A DNA stretch of 64,000 nt from Sphaerisporangium fuscum. Its GTDB lineage: Bacteria > Actinomycetota > Actinomycetes > Streptosporangiales > Streptosporangiaceae. This document shows positions 52,276 through 60,208 of the stretch, piece after piece. The position numbers were made by a program, and so were the translations under genes. Below the pieces are notes generated by a model, which worked only from the letters and a program-made list of their open reading frames with translations, had not been told where the DNA came from and ran no database searches. The stretch lies in NCBI RefSeq assembly GCF_018531465.1, contig NZ_JAHDTF010000014.1, forward strand, positions 62,001-126,000, in the 5' to 3' direction. Positions within the stretch are counted from its first letter, which is position 1; every line of letters begins with the position of its first letter.

Positions 52276-53664
52276 TCAGTCGTTGAGGTGCTCGCGGAGG
52301 TAGGACTCGACCTGGTCGAGGGCGATGCGCTTCTGGGCCATCGAGTCGCGCTCGCGGACCGTCACCGCGTGGTCCTCCAGGGTGTCGAAGTCGACCGTGA
52401 TGCAGAACGGGGTGCCGATCTCGTCCTGGCGGCGGTAGCGGCGGCCGATGGCGCCGGCGTCGTCGAACTCGACGTTCCAGCGGCGGCGGAGCCTGGCGGC
52501 CAGGTCGCGGGCCTTGGGCGAGAGGTCGGCGTTGCGGGACAGCGGCAGCACCGCGGCCTTGACCGGCGCGAGGCGGTGGTCGAGGCGCATGACCGTGCGC
52601 TGCTCCATGACGCCCTTGGCGTTCGGCGCCTCGTCGACGGTGTAGGCGTCGATCATGAAGGTGAGCGTGCAGCGGTCGACACCGGCCGCCGGCTCGATGA
52701 CGTACGGGATGTAGCGCTCGCCGGTCTCCTGCTCGAAGAACGACAGGTCGGTGCCGGAGGCGGTGGCGTGGGTGCTGAGGTCGAAGTCGGTGCGGTTGGC
52801 GACGCCTTCGAGCTCACCCCACTCGGTGCCGGTGAAGTTGAAGCGGTACTCGACGTCGACGGTGCGCTTGGCGTAGTGGGCCAGCTTGTCCTTCGGGTGC
52901 TCGAACAGCCGGAGGTTCTCGGGGTTGATGCCGAGGTCGACGTACCACTTGTAGCGCTCGTCGATCCAGTACTGGTGCCACTCTTCGTCGGTGCCGGGCT
53001 TGACGAAGAACTCCATCTCCATCTGCTCGAACTCGCGGGTGCGGAAGATGAAGTTGCCCGGGGTGATCTCGTTGCGGAACGACTTGCCGATCTGGCCGAT
53101 GCCGAACGGGATCTTCCTGCGCGAGGACTGCTGGACGTTCAGGTAGTTGATGAAGATGCCCTGCGCCGTCTCGGGCCGCAGGTAGGCCAGGCCCGACTCG
53201 TCCTCGACCGCGCCGAGGTAGGTCTTCAGCAGGCCGCTGAACATGCGGGGCTGGGTGAAGGAGCCCTTGGTGCCGCAGTTGGGGCAGGTGAGGTCGGTCA
53301 GGCCGTTCTCGGGGGCCTTGCCGCCGTGCTTCTCGGCGTAGGCCTCCTCGAGGTGGTCGGCGCGGAAGCGCTTGTGGCAGGACTGGCACTCGGTCAGCGG
53401 GTCGACGAACTCCTTGACGTGACCGCTGGCCTCCCAGACCTCGCGGGCGAGGATCACCGAGGAGTCGAGGCCGACGACGTCGTCGCGGCCCTGCACCATG
53501 GACTTCCACCACTCGCGCTTGACGTTGTTCTTGAGCTCGACACCGAGAGGACCGTAGTCCCAGGACGCGCGCAGGCCGCCGTAGATCTCGCTCGACGGGT
53601 AGACGAGCCCGCGGCGCTTGGCGAGGCTGACGATCGTGTCCATGATGTCGGTACGGCGGGCCAT
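52276..53664 (-). CDS. glyS: Glycyl-tRNA synthetase (single-chain, dimeric type)
   Basis: A 462-residue class II aminoacyl-tRNA synthetase that charges tRNA-Gly; length matches the actinobacterial alpha2 type. Class II motif regions are seen at the start (RRGLVYPSSEIYGGLRASWDYGPLG), the motif 2 loop GNFIFRTREFEQMEMEFF, and motif 3 region VEPAAGVDRC. The insertion contains a four-cysteine zinc-type pair (CQSCHKRF and CPNCGTKG). The anticodon-binding domain is C-terminal (APVKAAVLPLS). ATG 53664 is chosen because homologues start MARRTDIMDTIVSLAKRRG; the longer frame upstream is not protein-like. The upstream 135 bases show no T-box. Confidence 0.96.
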   Translation of the reverse strand: MARRTDIMDTIVSLAKRRGLVYPSSEIYGGLRASWDYGPLGVELKNNVKREWWKSMVQGRDDVVGLDSSVILAREVWEASGHVKEFVDPLTECQSCHKRFRADHLEEAYAEKHGGKAPENGLTDLTCPNCGTKGSFTQPRMFSGLLKTYLGAVEDESGLAYLRPETAQGIFINYLNVQQSSRRKIPFGIGQIGKSFRNEITPGNFIFRTREFEQMEMEFFVKPGTDEEWHQYWIDERYKWYVDLGINPENLRLFEHPKDKLAHYAKRTVDVEYRFNFTGTEWGELEGVANRTDFDLSTHATASGTDLSFFEQETGERYIPYVIEPAAGVDRCTLTFMIDAYTVDEAPNAKGVMEQRTVMRLDHRLAPVKAAVLPLSRNADLSPKARDLAARLRRRWNVEFDDAGAIGRRYRRQDEIGTPFCITVDFDTLEDHAVTVRERDSMAQKRIALDQVESYLREHLND

Positions 53665-53799
53665 CAAGATGCTCCATCCGGCTGGCGGTCGGGGTTGGGT
53701 CTGTCGATCAGAGGGCGCGTCACCTGCCCGATCTCCCTCAAGCTTAGGGGAACCGACGACGCGACCCGCCCACAATCAGCGCCGGACGAGCAGAGATGC

Positions 53800-54081
53800 T
53801 CAGGGATTGGTCCCGAGGATCTCGAAGGCGCTCGGCTCGTTGATCATCAATGTCATGAGCGGGTACATCTCCATGCGTGCCGCCGAGAGCGCGCGGCGGT
53901 AGAACCCGGCGCCCTCCCACTCGCTGACCAGCGCCCACAGATCGGGCTCGTCGACCGATCTGCCGATGCGCCCGCCGAGGTACCCGGCCTGGGCGGCCAG
54001 CGTGCCGAGGATGACCCGGGCCTGTTCGGCGAACTCCTCGGCGCGTGCGGCCGGGACGGTGTACCTGATGACGGCGAGCAT
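53800..54081 (-). CDS. Antibiotic biosynthesis monooxygenase (ABM)-fold protein
   Basis: A 93-residue ferredoxin-like alpha/beta protein of the ABM family: MLAVIRYTVPAARAEEFAEQA, then GYLGGRIGRSVDEPDLWALVSEWEGAGFYRRALSA. Members act as small oxygenases or heme-related or structural proteins; no substrate can be given. It is encoded alone, on the minus strand, between the glycyl-tRNA synthetase gene (same strand, downstream) and a divergent DUF6703 gene, with about 105 bases between the two starts. Confidence 0.85.
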   Translation of the reverse strand: MLAVIRYTVPAARAEEFAEQARVILGTLAAQAGYLGGRIGRSVDEPDLWALVSEWEGAGFYRRALSAARMEMYPLMTLMINEPSAFEILGTNP

Positions 54082-54185
54082 GCCGTTCAGGATGCCAGCA
54101 GGCGCGGGGCTCCTGCGCCACCGCCCCGGCGTCGCCGTGCGCGCCGGGGTGCCGCGGCGGGGGCTCGCGACGTTAGGCTCGATCC

Positions 54186-54641
54186 GTGGCCGACAAGCAC
54201 GATCCCCGCGACTCCTCGCCCTCCTCGCGCAAGCGGGCCGTGCCCGCCCACCCGCTGGCCCGTGACCAGGGGCGGGGCGCCTCGAACGGCCCGGGGTCCG
54301 GGAGGGCCCGGGCGGGCCGGCCGCTGCCGGGGGGAGAGCACTTCATGACGCCGGGCGCGACCGGGCTGCGGCGGGCGGTCGAGGAGAAGAGCGCCACCCC
54401 GCTGGTCTTCCTGTACGGGCTGCCGCGCTGGATGCCGCCCGTCGCGCTCGTGGTGCTGCTGCTGGTCGGCTTCGTCGTGCCCGACTGGCGGGGCGGGATC
54501 GCGGTGCTGCCGGTGCTCGCCTTCGTCGGCTGGCTGGCCTACATGTCGTGGCCGTCCCTCGGCCCCTGGGCGCGCATCCTGCGCGTCGCGCTGGCGACCT
54601 TCCTCGTCGCCCTGGCGGCCGAGCGCTTCGGCCTGTTCTGA
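54186..54641 (+). CDS. DUF6703 small membrane protein
   Basis: A 151-residue protein of an actinobacterial family with no known function. It has a disordered, basic and Pro/Gly-rich N-terminus (residues 1-60) and then three hydrophobic segments from about 80 to 150 (PPVALVVLLLVGFVVPDW, GIAVLPVLAFVGWLAYM, ILRVALATFLVALAAERF). It starts at GTG 54186. It lies next to glycyl-tRNA synthetase and ABM genes, a place where this family is often seen in related genomes. Confidence 0.8.
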   Translation: MADKHDPRDSSPSSRKRAVPAHPLARDQGRGASNGPGSGRARAGRPLPGGEHFMTPGATGLRRAVEEKSATPLVFLYGLPRWMPPVALVVLLLVGFVVPDWRGGIAVLPVLAFVGWLAYMSWPSLGPWARILRVALATFLVALAAERFGLF

Positions 54642-54667
54642 GGGCCGGCGTCCATCAGGCGGTGGAT

Positions 54668-54683
54668 CATGACGAATGTCATG
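54668..54683 (+). promoter_or_regulatory. Possible response-regulator operator
   Basis: CATGAC-GAAT-GTCATG is a perfect six-base inverted repeat with a four-base centre, 60 bases upstream of the small membrane protein gene that leads into the two-component pair. The size and ATGAC..GTCAT form suit a LuxR-type (DesR-like) response regulator, so autoregulation is plausible. Confidence 0.4.
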
Positions 54684-54742
54684 GACGAGTGATGGGCGAT
54701 CTCACTGCCCCGGCCGGGTGGCCGGCGGCCAGCATTGCCTGC

Positions 54743-55174
54743 ATGAAAGCTTCTGACAGAGACCCCCTCGCGACGGGTCTGGACCATCCGCGCGCTCTGC
54801 GGGCGTTCCGCAACCTCAAGCTCCTCGCCGGCGGCTACCTCGGCCTGAGCGTGATCACCCTGGTGACCATCGCCCTGCTCCGCGACGACGGGGCGGCGGT
54901 GAACGACGCGGCCTGGGTGCGGGGAACGATCGTCGTCCTCAGCGCCCTGCTGACGTTCGCCTTCACCCTCCGCGCGGCCCGCGGCTCCCGTAAGGCGTAC
55001 CTGCGGCTGCGCATCATCTCGGCGGTGATGGTGGTGGCCATCGCGGTCATCATCGCGCTGCCCGGCCTGCTCCCGCTGTGGATGAGGATCGAGCAGGGCG
55101 TCTGCGGCCTGCTCCTGGCGGGTGTCGCCGTGATCGTCAACGGCGGGCACCTGCGGTCGCTGTTCGCCAAGTGA
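54743..55174 (+). CDS. Small four-helix membrane protein upstream of a two-component system
   Basis: A 143-residue protein with four hydrophobic stretches (about residues 27-46, 63-80, 92-110, 117-135) and short charged loops (RAARGSRKAYLRLR). It starts at ATG 54743; earlier in-frame codons are not protein-like. It is followed by a histidine kinase and a response regulator on the same strand, 98 bases away. It may be the target or an accessory sensor of that pair. The family is not recognised beyond a generic DUF-type membrane protein. Confidence 0.7.
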   Translation: MKASDRDPLATGLDHPRALRAFRNLKLLAGGYLGLSVITLVTIALLRDDGAAVNDAAWVRGTIVVLSALLTFAFTLRAARGSRKAYLRLRIISAVMVVAIAVIIALPGLLPLWMRIEQGVCGLLLAGVAVIVNGGHLRSLFAK

Positions 55175-55272
55175 ACGCGGGCGGGGCCGTGAAGGGCCTC
55201 GGTCCTGCGCGGTCCACCGGTGTCGTCCCGCTGTCCGGCCGCCGGGGGCGGGACGGTGTTAGCGTGCCCGTC

Positions 55273-56406
55273 ATGGACGAGGCCGTGACAGGGCCAGCCG
55301 ACCCGGCGGCGGGCGGGGACCCGCTGCGGTGGGTCCGGGGATGGCGCCGCATGGTGCTGGCGGCCGGGATGTTCGTCTACCCGGTCGTGACGGCGGTCGG
55401 CGTGGCGCAGAACTCCGCGGGCGCGGGCGCGGTCGCCGGGTACGCGATCGTCGTGGCCTTCTGCGGGTGCTACGTGCTCGCCGGTGCCGCGTTCGTACGG
55501 CGCCACCTGCCGCGGCTCTGGTCGTCGCTCGGGGCCATGGCCGTTTTGTCGGCCGCCGCGCTGCCCTTCGCCCGGAACTCCGCCCTGTATCTGTTCGCTG
55601 TGGTCGCCTCGTTCACGGCCGTCGTCGTGCGGCGGTACATAGTGGCGATCGTGACGGCCGGCGCGCTGGTCTGTGTTCTCGTCCCATGGGCCGTGCGCCC
55701 CTGGCACACCGGGCCCGGCTGGCTGGAGGCGCTCATGATGATCTTCACCACCCTGACCGTTTACGCGTTCGCCGAGATCGCCCGCGCCAACCTCGCGCTG
55801 CGGGAGGCGCGGGCCGAGGTCGCCCGGCTGGCGTCGGAGGCCGAGCGGGCCCGGATCGCCCGTGACCTGCACGATCTGCTGGGCCATTCGCTCACCGTCA
55901 TCACGATCAAGAGTGGTCTGGCCCGCCGGCTCGCCGCCAGCGGCTCACCGCGTTCGGCCGACGAGATCGCGGAGGTCGAGAGCCTGTCGCGCCAGGCGCT
56001 GACCGAGGTCCGGGCGGCGGTGTCGGGCTACCGGGAGGTGTCCCTGGCCGGCGAGCTGGCCCGCGGCAGGGAGCTGCTGAGCGCGGCCGGCGTCGTCGCC
56101 GACCTGCCCACGGCCGCCGAGGTGGTCGACCTCGCCCACGAGGAGCTGTTCGGCTGGGTCGTGCGCGAGGGCCTGACCAACGTCGTCCGCCACGCCCGCG
56201 CCACCAGGTGCGCCGTCACGCTGTCGGCCACTCACGTGGAGATCCGGGACGACGGCGTGGGACGCCCGGCGTCCCACGGGAACGGCCTCGCCGGGCTGCG
56301 GGAACGGGTCGCGGCGGCCGGCGGCAGCGTGGAGGCGGGGCCGGCGGCCCCGCGGGGGTGGCGGCTGAGAGTGTCACTGGAACCTGCGGACGGGAGCCGC
56401 GCATGA
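55273..56406 (+). CDS. Sensor histidine kinase (DesK-like, HisKA_3)
   Basis: A 377-residue membrane histidine kinase. Four to six membrane segments occupy residues 25-165. The phosphoacceptor helix follows, RARIARDLHDLLGHSLTVITIKSG, with H200, and then the ATPase domain (N box-like WVVREGLTNVVRHARA, G1 IRDDGVG, G2 GNGLAGLRERV). This is the short kinase type that pairs with LuxR regulators. It starts at ATG 55273 (GTG 55264 is possible) and overlaps the regulator gene by four bases (ATGA). The signal is unknown; the absence of a large external domain suggests membrane sensing. Confidence 0.9.
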   Translation: MDEAVTGPADPAAGGDPLRWVRGWRRMVLAAGMFVYPVVTAVGVAQNSAGAGAVAGYAIVVAFCGCYVLAGAAFVRRHLPRLWSSLGAMAVLSAAALPFARNSALYLFAVVASFTAVVVRRYIVAIVTAGALVCVLVPWAVRPWHTGPGWLEALMMIFTTLTVYAFAEIARANLALREARAEVARLASEAERARIARDLHDLLGHSLTVITIKSGLARRLAASGSPRSADEIAEVESLSRQALTEVRAAVSGYREVSLAGELARGRELLSAAGVVADLPTAAEVVDLAHEELFGWVVREGLTNVVRHARATRCAVTLSATHVEIRDDGVGRPASHGNGLAGLRERVAAAGGSVEAGPAAPRGWRLRVSLEPADGSRA

Positions 56407-57011
56407 CGATCCGGTTGCTGCTGGCCGACGACCAGGAGCTGATCCGCACCGCGTTGTCGGCCCTGCTGGAGCTTGAGGAGGACTTCGAGGTCGTGGCCTC
56501 GGTGGGCCGGGGGGACGAGGTCCTCGCCGCGGCCCGCGCGTACCGGCCGGACGTGGCGTTGCTCGACATCGAGATGCCCGGGCTCGACGGGCTGGCCGCG
56601 GCGGCGGTGCTCACCGCCCAGGTGCCCGGCTGCCGGGTCGTGATCCTCACGACGTTCGGCCGGGCGGGCTACCTGCGCCGGGCGATGGAGGCGGGCGCCG
56701 TCGGGTTCGTCGTGAAGGACGCCCCGGCGGAGGCGCTGGCGGACGCGATCCGCCGGGTGACGGCGGGAGAGCGCGTCGTCGATCCGGCGCTGGCGGCGGC
56801 GACGCTCGCCGCCGGCGAGTCCCCCCTCACCGCGCGGGAGCGCGACGTGCTGAACGTGGCACGCTCGGGCGCCACCGTGGCCGAGATCGCCGCCAAGCTC
56901 TACCTGTCGGAGGGAACCGTGCGGAACTACCTGTCGGCGGCCATCGCCAAGACCTCGGCGCACAACCGGATGGAGGCGGTGCGTGTCGCGGACGAGCGCG
57001 GCTGGCTGTAG
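56403..57011 (+). CDS. LuxR/NarL-family response regulator
   Basis: A 202-residue response regulator. The receiver domain (MTIRLLLADDQELIRTALSALL ... LLDIEMPGLDG) carries phosphoacceptor Asp55 and K105-type lysine in VKDAPAEALADA. The C-terminal LuxR helix-turn-helix runs from about residue 140 (LTARERDVLNVARSGATVAEIAAKLYLSEGTVRNYLS). It is co-translated with the kinase. It may bind the inverted repeat at 54668-54683 and so control the small membrane protein gene and its own operon. Confidence 0.93.
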   Translation: MTIRLLLADDQELIRTALSALLELEEDFEVVASVGRGDEVLAAARAYRPDVALLDIEMPGLDGLAAAAVLTAQVPGCRVVILTTFGRAGYLRRAMEAGAVGFVVKDAPAEALADAIRRVTAGERVVDPALAAATLAAGESPLTARERDVLNVARSGATVAEIAAKLYLSEGTVRNYLSAAIAKTSAHNRMEAVRVADERGWL

Positions 57012-57095
57012 CCACCTGGAACAAGATTCGGCTCTGCCGGGTTCTCTCCGTTCGGCACCTCTCTCCTTCTGAGGGTTCCGGCGCCGGGACGATTT

Positions 57096-57110
57096 TGACA
57101 ACGGTTTTCA
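57096..57110 (+). promoter_or_regulatory. Zur box in front of the zinc-uptake operon
   Basis: TGACAACGGTTTTCA is close to the actinobacterial Zur consensus TGAAAATGATTTTCA and lies about 25 bases upstream of the znuA-like start. The operon ends with its own zur gene, so zinc-dependent repression with feedback is expected. Confidence 0.7.
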
Positions 57111-57134
57111 TTCTGGCGCATACTCAAGGGCGTG

Positions 57135-58094
57135 ATGCCCTATTCGTCCAGGTACACGCGGCGCAAGCCGTCCGGCTACCTGAGCCCGAAGACCCTGGCC
57201 GCGCTCCTGTGCGGCGCCGCGCTGCTCACCGCGACCGCCTGCTCGCAGGGCGGCTCCGCCTCGGCGCAGGGCTCGGGCAAGCCGAAGATCCTGGCCGCCT
57301 TCTACCCCCTCGAATGGATCTCGACCCGGGTCGGCGGGACGGACGTCTCGGTCACCGGCCTCACCCAGCCGGGCGTCGAACCGCACGACCTGGAGCTCAC
57401 GCCCCGGCAGATCGCCGACATCGAGCAGGCCGATCTGATCGTCTACATCAAGGGCGTCCAGCCCGCGGTCGACGAGGCCGTCCAGGAACACGCCCAGGAC
57501 AAGGCCTTCGACGCCGCCTCCACCGTCACCACCCTTCCCGCCACCGGCGAGCCGGAACACCAGGACGCCCACGAGCAGGTCGGCTACGACCCGCACATCT
57601 GGCTCGACCCCGCGAGGCTCGCCACGGCCGTCACCGAGCTCGGCAAGAAGCTCGGGCAGGTCGACGGCGCCCACGCCGCCGCGTACACCTCCCGCGCCCA
57701 GGCGGCGGCCGGCGACCTCGGCGCCCTCGACAAGGAATTCCAGCAGGGCCTGACCACCTGCCGCAGCCACACGATCGTGACCGGCCACGCCGCATTCGGG
57801 TACCTGGCCGACCGCTACAAGCTCAAGCAGGTCGGCATCAGCGGCATCGACCCCGAGAGCGACCCCTCCCCCGCGCGGCTCGCCGAAGTGGCCGGGGTCG
57901 CCAAGCGGGAACAGGTGACTACCATCTTCACCGAGGAACTCGTCAGCCCCAAGGTCGCCGAAGTCCTCGCCAAGGAGGTCGGCGCCAAGACGGCGGTTCT
58001 CAATCCTCTGGAGAGCCGTCCCAAGACGGGGGACTACCTGTCCGCCGCGCGCGCGAACCTCGCCACCCTTCGCACCGCACTTGGATGTTCATGA
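57135..58094 (+). CDS. znuA: Zinc ABC transporter substrate-binding lipoprotein
   Basis: A 319-residue cluster A-I metal-binding protein. A hydrophobic signal region with lipobox-type end TATACS (residues about 22-36) means it is lipid-anchored outside the membrane. Metal-ligand histidines are visible in GVEPHDLEL, DPHIWLDP and TGHAAFGYLA, and the acidic ligand in FTEELVS. The histidine-rich loop is short (EPEHQDAHEQ). It starts at ATG 57135 with AAGGG four bases ahead. It is the first gene of the zinc operon behind a Zur box and is coupled to the ATPase gene by ATGA. Confidence 0.9.
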   Translation: MPYSSRYTRRKPSGYLSPKTLAALLCGAALLTATACSQGGSASAQGSGKPKILAAFYPLEWISTRVGGTDVSVTGLTQPGVEPHDLELTPRQIADIEQADLIVYIKGVQPAVDEAVQEHAQDKAFDAASTVTTLPATGEPEHQDAHEQVGYDPHIWLDPARLATAVTELGKKLGQVDGAHAAAYTSRAQAAAGDLGALDKEFQQGLTTCRSHTIVTGHAAFGYLADRYKLKQVGISGIDPESDPSPARLAEVAGVAKREQVTTIFTEELVSPKVAEVLAKEVGAKTAVLNPLESRPKTGDYLSAARANLATLRTALGCS

Positions 58095-58915
58095 CGCCCT
58101 CAGTCCAGGCGACAGGCGTGACGCCGCAACAGTCCCCGGCGGTCACACCGCCCGCCTTCGCCATGGCCGCCGGCCATGTCAGCCTCGACGGGCGGCCGGT
58201 CCTGCGCGGCATCGACCTTCGCATCGCGCCCGGCGAGGTGGTCGCCGTGCTCGGCGCCAACGGCTCCGGCAAGTCCACCCTGATCCGCGCGCTGCTCGGC
58301 CTCACCCCGCTGTCGGCCGGCTCCGCCGAGCTGTACGGCGAGCCGCCCGCCCGGTTCCGCGACTGGTGGCGCATCGGGTACGTGCCGCAGCGGCTGTCGG
58401 TCGGCGGCGGTGTCCCGGCCACCGTGCGCGAGGTGGTGGCCTCCGGCCGCGTCGCCCGGCAGCGCCGCCTGCGCCGCACCAGCGCCGACGACCGCTCCGC
58501 GGTCGCCCGGGCCCTCGACGCCGTCGGCCTCACCGACCGGGCCGGCGACCCCGTCGGGCGGCTCTCCGGCGGCCAGCAGCAGCGGGTGCTGATCGCCCGC
58601 GCGCTGGCGGGCGAGCCCGACGCCTTCGTGATGGACGAGCCGACCGCCGGCGTCGACGCCGAGAACCAGCGGCAGCTCGCCGGCACCCTCACAACCCTCG
58701 TGAAACAGGGCAAGACGGTGCTGCTGGTGGCGCACGAGCTCGGGCCGATGGAGCCGCTGATCACGCGGTCGGTCGTCCTGCGCGACGGCCGTATCGCCTT
58801 CGACGGCGCGCCGCCCGACGAGCCCGGCTGCCACCCCCACCCCGGCCACGAGCACGACCGCGTCCATGCCTACGACGTGTCCGGCGGCCCGATGAGCTCC
58901 GGAGCCGCGCAGTGA
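58091..58915 (+). CDS. znuC: Zinc ABC transporter ATP-binding protein
   Basis: A 274-residue ABC ATPase driving metal import. Walker A GANGSGKSTLIRALLG lies near residue 56, the Q-loop in GYVPQRLSVGG, the signature RLSGGQQQRVLIARAL, Walker B FVMDEPTAGVDAEN, and the switch histidine in VAHELGPM. The C-terminus carries a short histidine-rich run (CHPHPGHEHDRVHAYD), perhaps metal-sensing. It starts at ATG 58091, overlapping the binding-protein stop; a start at 58085 is also possible. It is coupled to the permease gene by GTGA. Confidence 0.93.
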   Translation: MTPSVQATGVTPQQSPAVTPPAFAMAAGHVSLDGRPVLRGIDLRIAPGEVVAVLGANGSGKSTLIRALLGLTPLSAGSAELYGEPPARFRDWWRIGYVPQRLSVGGGVPATVREVVASGRVARQRRLRRTSADDRSAVARALDAVGLTDRAGDPVGRLSGGQQQRVLIARALAGEPDAFVMDEPTAGVDAENQRQLAGTLTTLVKQGKTVLLVAHELGPMEPLITRSVVLRDGRIAFDGAPPDEPGCHPHPGHEHDRVHAYDVSGGPMSSGAAQ

Positions 58916-59745
58916 TCGAGATCTTCGCCTACGACTTCATGACGCGGGCGCTGGTCGCGGCGCTGCTCGTCGGCCTGGCGGCCCCGGCCGTCGGCACCTT
59001 CATCGTCCAGCGGCGCCTCGCCCTGCTGGGCGACGGCATCGGCCACGTGGCGCTGACCGGCGTGGCGCTCGGCTTCCTGACCGGTACGGCACCGGTGCTC
59101 ACCGCCGTCGCGGTGTCGATCCTCGGCGCGATCACGATCGAACTGGTGCGCGCCCGGGGCCGTACGACCGGCGACGTCGCCCTCGCCCTGCTCTTCTACG
59201 GCGGCATCGCAGGCGGCGTGATGCTGATCGGGCTCGCCCCGGGGGGCAGCAATTCGACGCTGACGTCCTATCTGTTCGGTTCGATCAGCAGCGTCACCAC
59301 CGAGGACGTGTGGGTCATCGCGGTGCTGGCGGCGTTCGTGCTGGGCGTGGTCGCGGTCTTCGGGCGCGAGCTGTTCGTGCTCTGCCAGGACGAGGAGGTC
59401 GCCAAGGTCAACGGCCTGCCGGTGCGCTTCCTGAGCCTGCTCATCGCGGTGACCGCCGCCCTGACCGTCGTGATCGCGATGCGCGTGGTCGGGCTGCTGC
59501 TGGTCAGCGCGCTGATGGTCGTCCCGGTCGCCACCAGCCAGCAGGTCACCAAGGGCTTCACCGCCACCATGTTCCTGGCGATGGGGATCGGCGTGGTGTC
59601 GACGGTCGGCGGGCTCACCGGCGCGTTCTACGCCAGTGTGGCGCCCGGCGCGGCCATCGTCCTGCTCGCGCTGCTCGGCTTCGTGATCGCCCTCGGCGTG
59701 GGTAGATTCACCAGGCGGGGCCGCGCACGGCAGGCCGGCCCGTGA
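58912..59745 (+). CDS. znuB: Zinc ABC transporter permease
   Basis: A 277-residue ABC-3 family permease with about eight to nine hydrophobic segments. Family features are GTFIVQRRLALLGDGIGHVALTGVALG near the start, the EAA-like loop CQDEEVAKVNGLPV, and MRVVGLLLVSALMVVPVATSQQVTKGF. It starts at GTG 58912 overlapping the ATPase stop. The zur gene follows within 34 bases, completing the uptake operon. Confidence 0.93.
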   Translation: MIEIFAYDFMTRALVAALLVGLAAPAVGTFIVQRRLALLGDGIGHVALTGVALGFLTGTAPVLTAVAVSILGAITIELVRARGRTTGDVALALLFYGGIAGGVMLIGLAPGGSNSTLTSYLFGSISSVTTEDVWVIAVLAAFVLGVVAVFGRELFVLCQDEEVAKVNGLPVRFLSLLIAVTAALTVVIAMRVVGLLLVSALMVVPVATSQQVTKGFTATMFLAMGIGVVSTVGGLTGAFYASVAPGAAIVLLALLGFVIALGVGRFTRRGRARQAGP

Positions 59746-59779
59746 CCCCCTGGCCACCTCGCACACAGGAGCGCACTCC

Positions 59780-60169
59780 ATGACGAGCCGCCGCGAAGCG
59801 GTGCGGGAGATCCTCGCGCGCAGCGAGGGCTTCCGCAGCGCGCAGGACATCTACGCCGAGATGCGTGCCGACGGCGCCAAGATCGGGCTGACCACCGTGT
59901 ACCGGGCCCTGCAGTCGCTCGCCGGCGCCGGGCAGGTGGACGTGCTGCGCACCGACGACGGCGAGTCGGTCTACCGGGCCTGCCTCACCGGCGGCCACCA
60001 CCACCATCTGGTGTGCCGCCGCTGCGGCCGCACCGTCGAGGTGGCGGGGCCGGCCGTGGAGCGCTGGGCCGAGGCGGTGGGCGCCGAGCACGGGTTCACC
60101 GCCATCACCCACACCGTCGAGGTCTTCGGCACCTGCCCTTCTTGCAGGGCTGTGGCATCCGCCGGCTGA
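59780..60169 (+). CDS. zur: Zinc uptake regulator (Fur family)
   Basis: A 129-residue metal-sensing repressor. The winged helix comes first (TSRREAVREILARSEGFRSAQDIYAEMRADGAKIGLTTVYRALQSLAGAG). The metal region follows: HHHHLVCRRCG (His cluster and CxxC) and a second CxxC, FGTCPSC, which with it forms the structural zinc site. Co-location with the zinc importer identifies it as Zur rather than Fur. With zinc bound it should block the Zur box at 57096-57110, shutting down its own operon. Confidence 0.93.
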   Translation: MTSRREAVREILARSEGFRSAQDIYAEMRADGAKIGLTTVYRALQSLAGAGQVDVLRTDDGESVYRACLTGGHHHHLVCRRCGRTVEVAGPAVERWAEAVGAEHGFTAITHTVEVFGTCPSCRAVASAG

Positions 60170-60208
60170 GCTGTGCTCGTGCTTGACTGCCTCGCTCCGC
60201 TCGGCGGC

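Noticed and set aside
53665..53799. Possible T-box leader for glycyl-tRNA synthetase
   Set aside because: No T-box sequence or specifier structure is visible in the short upstream region.
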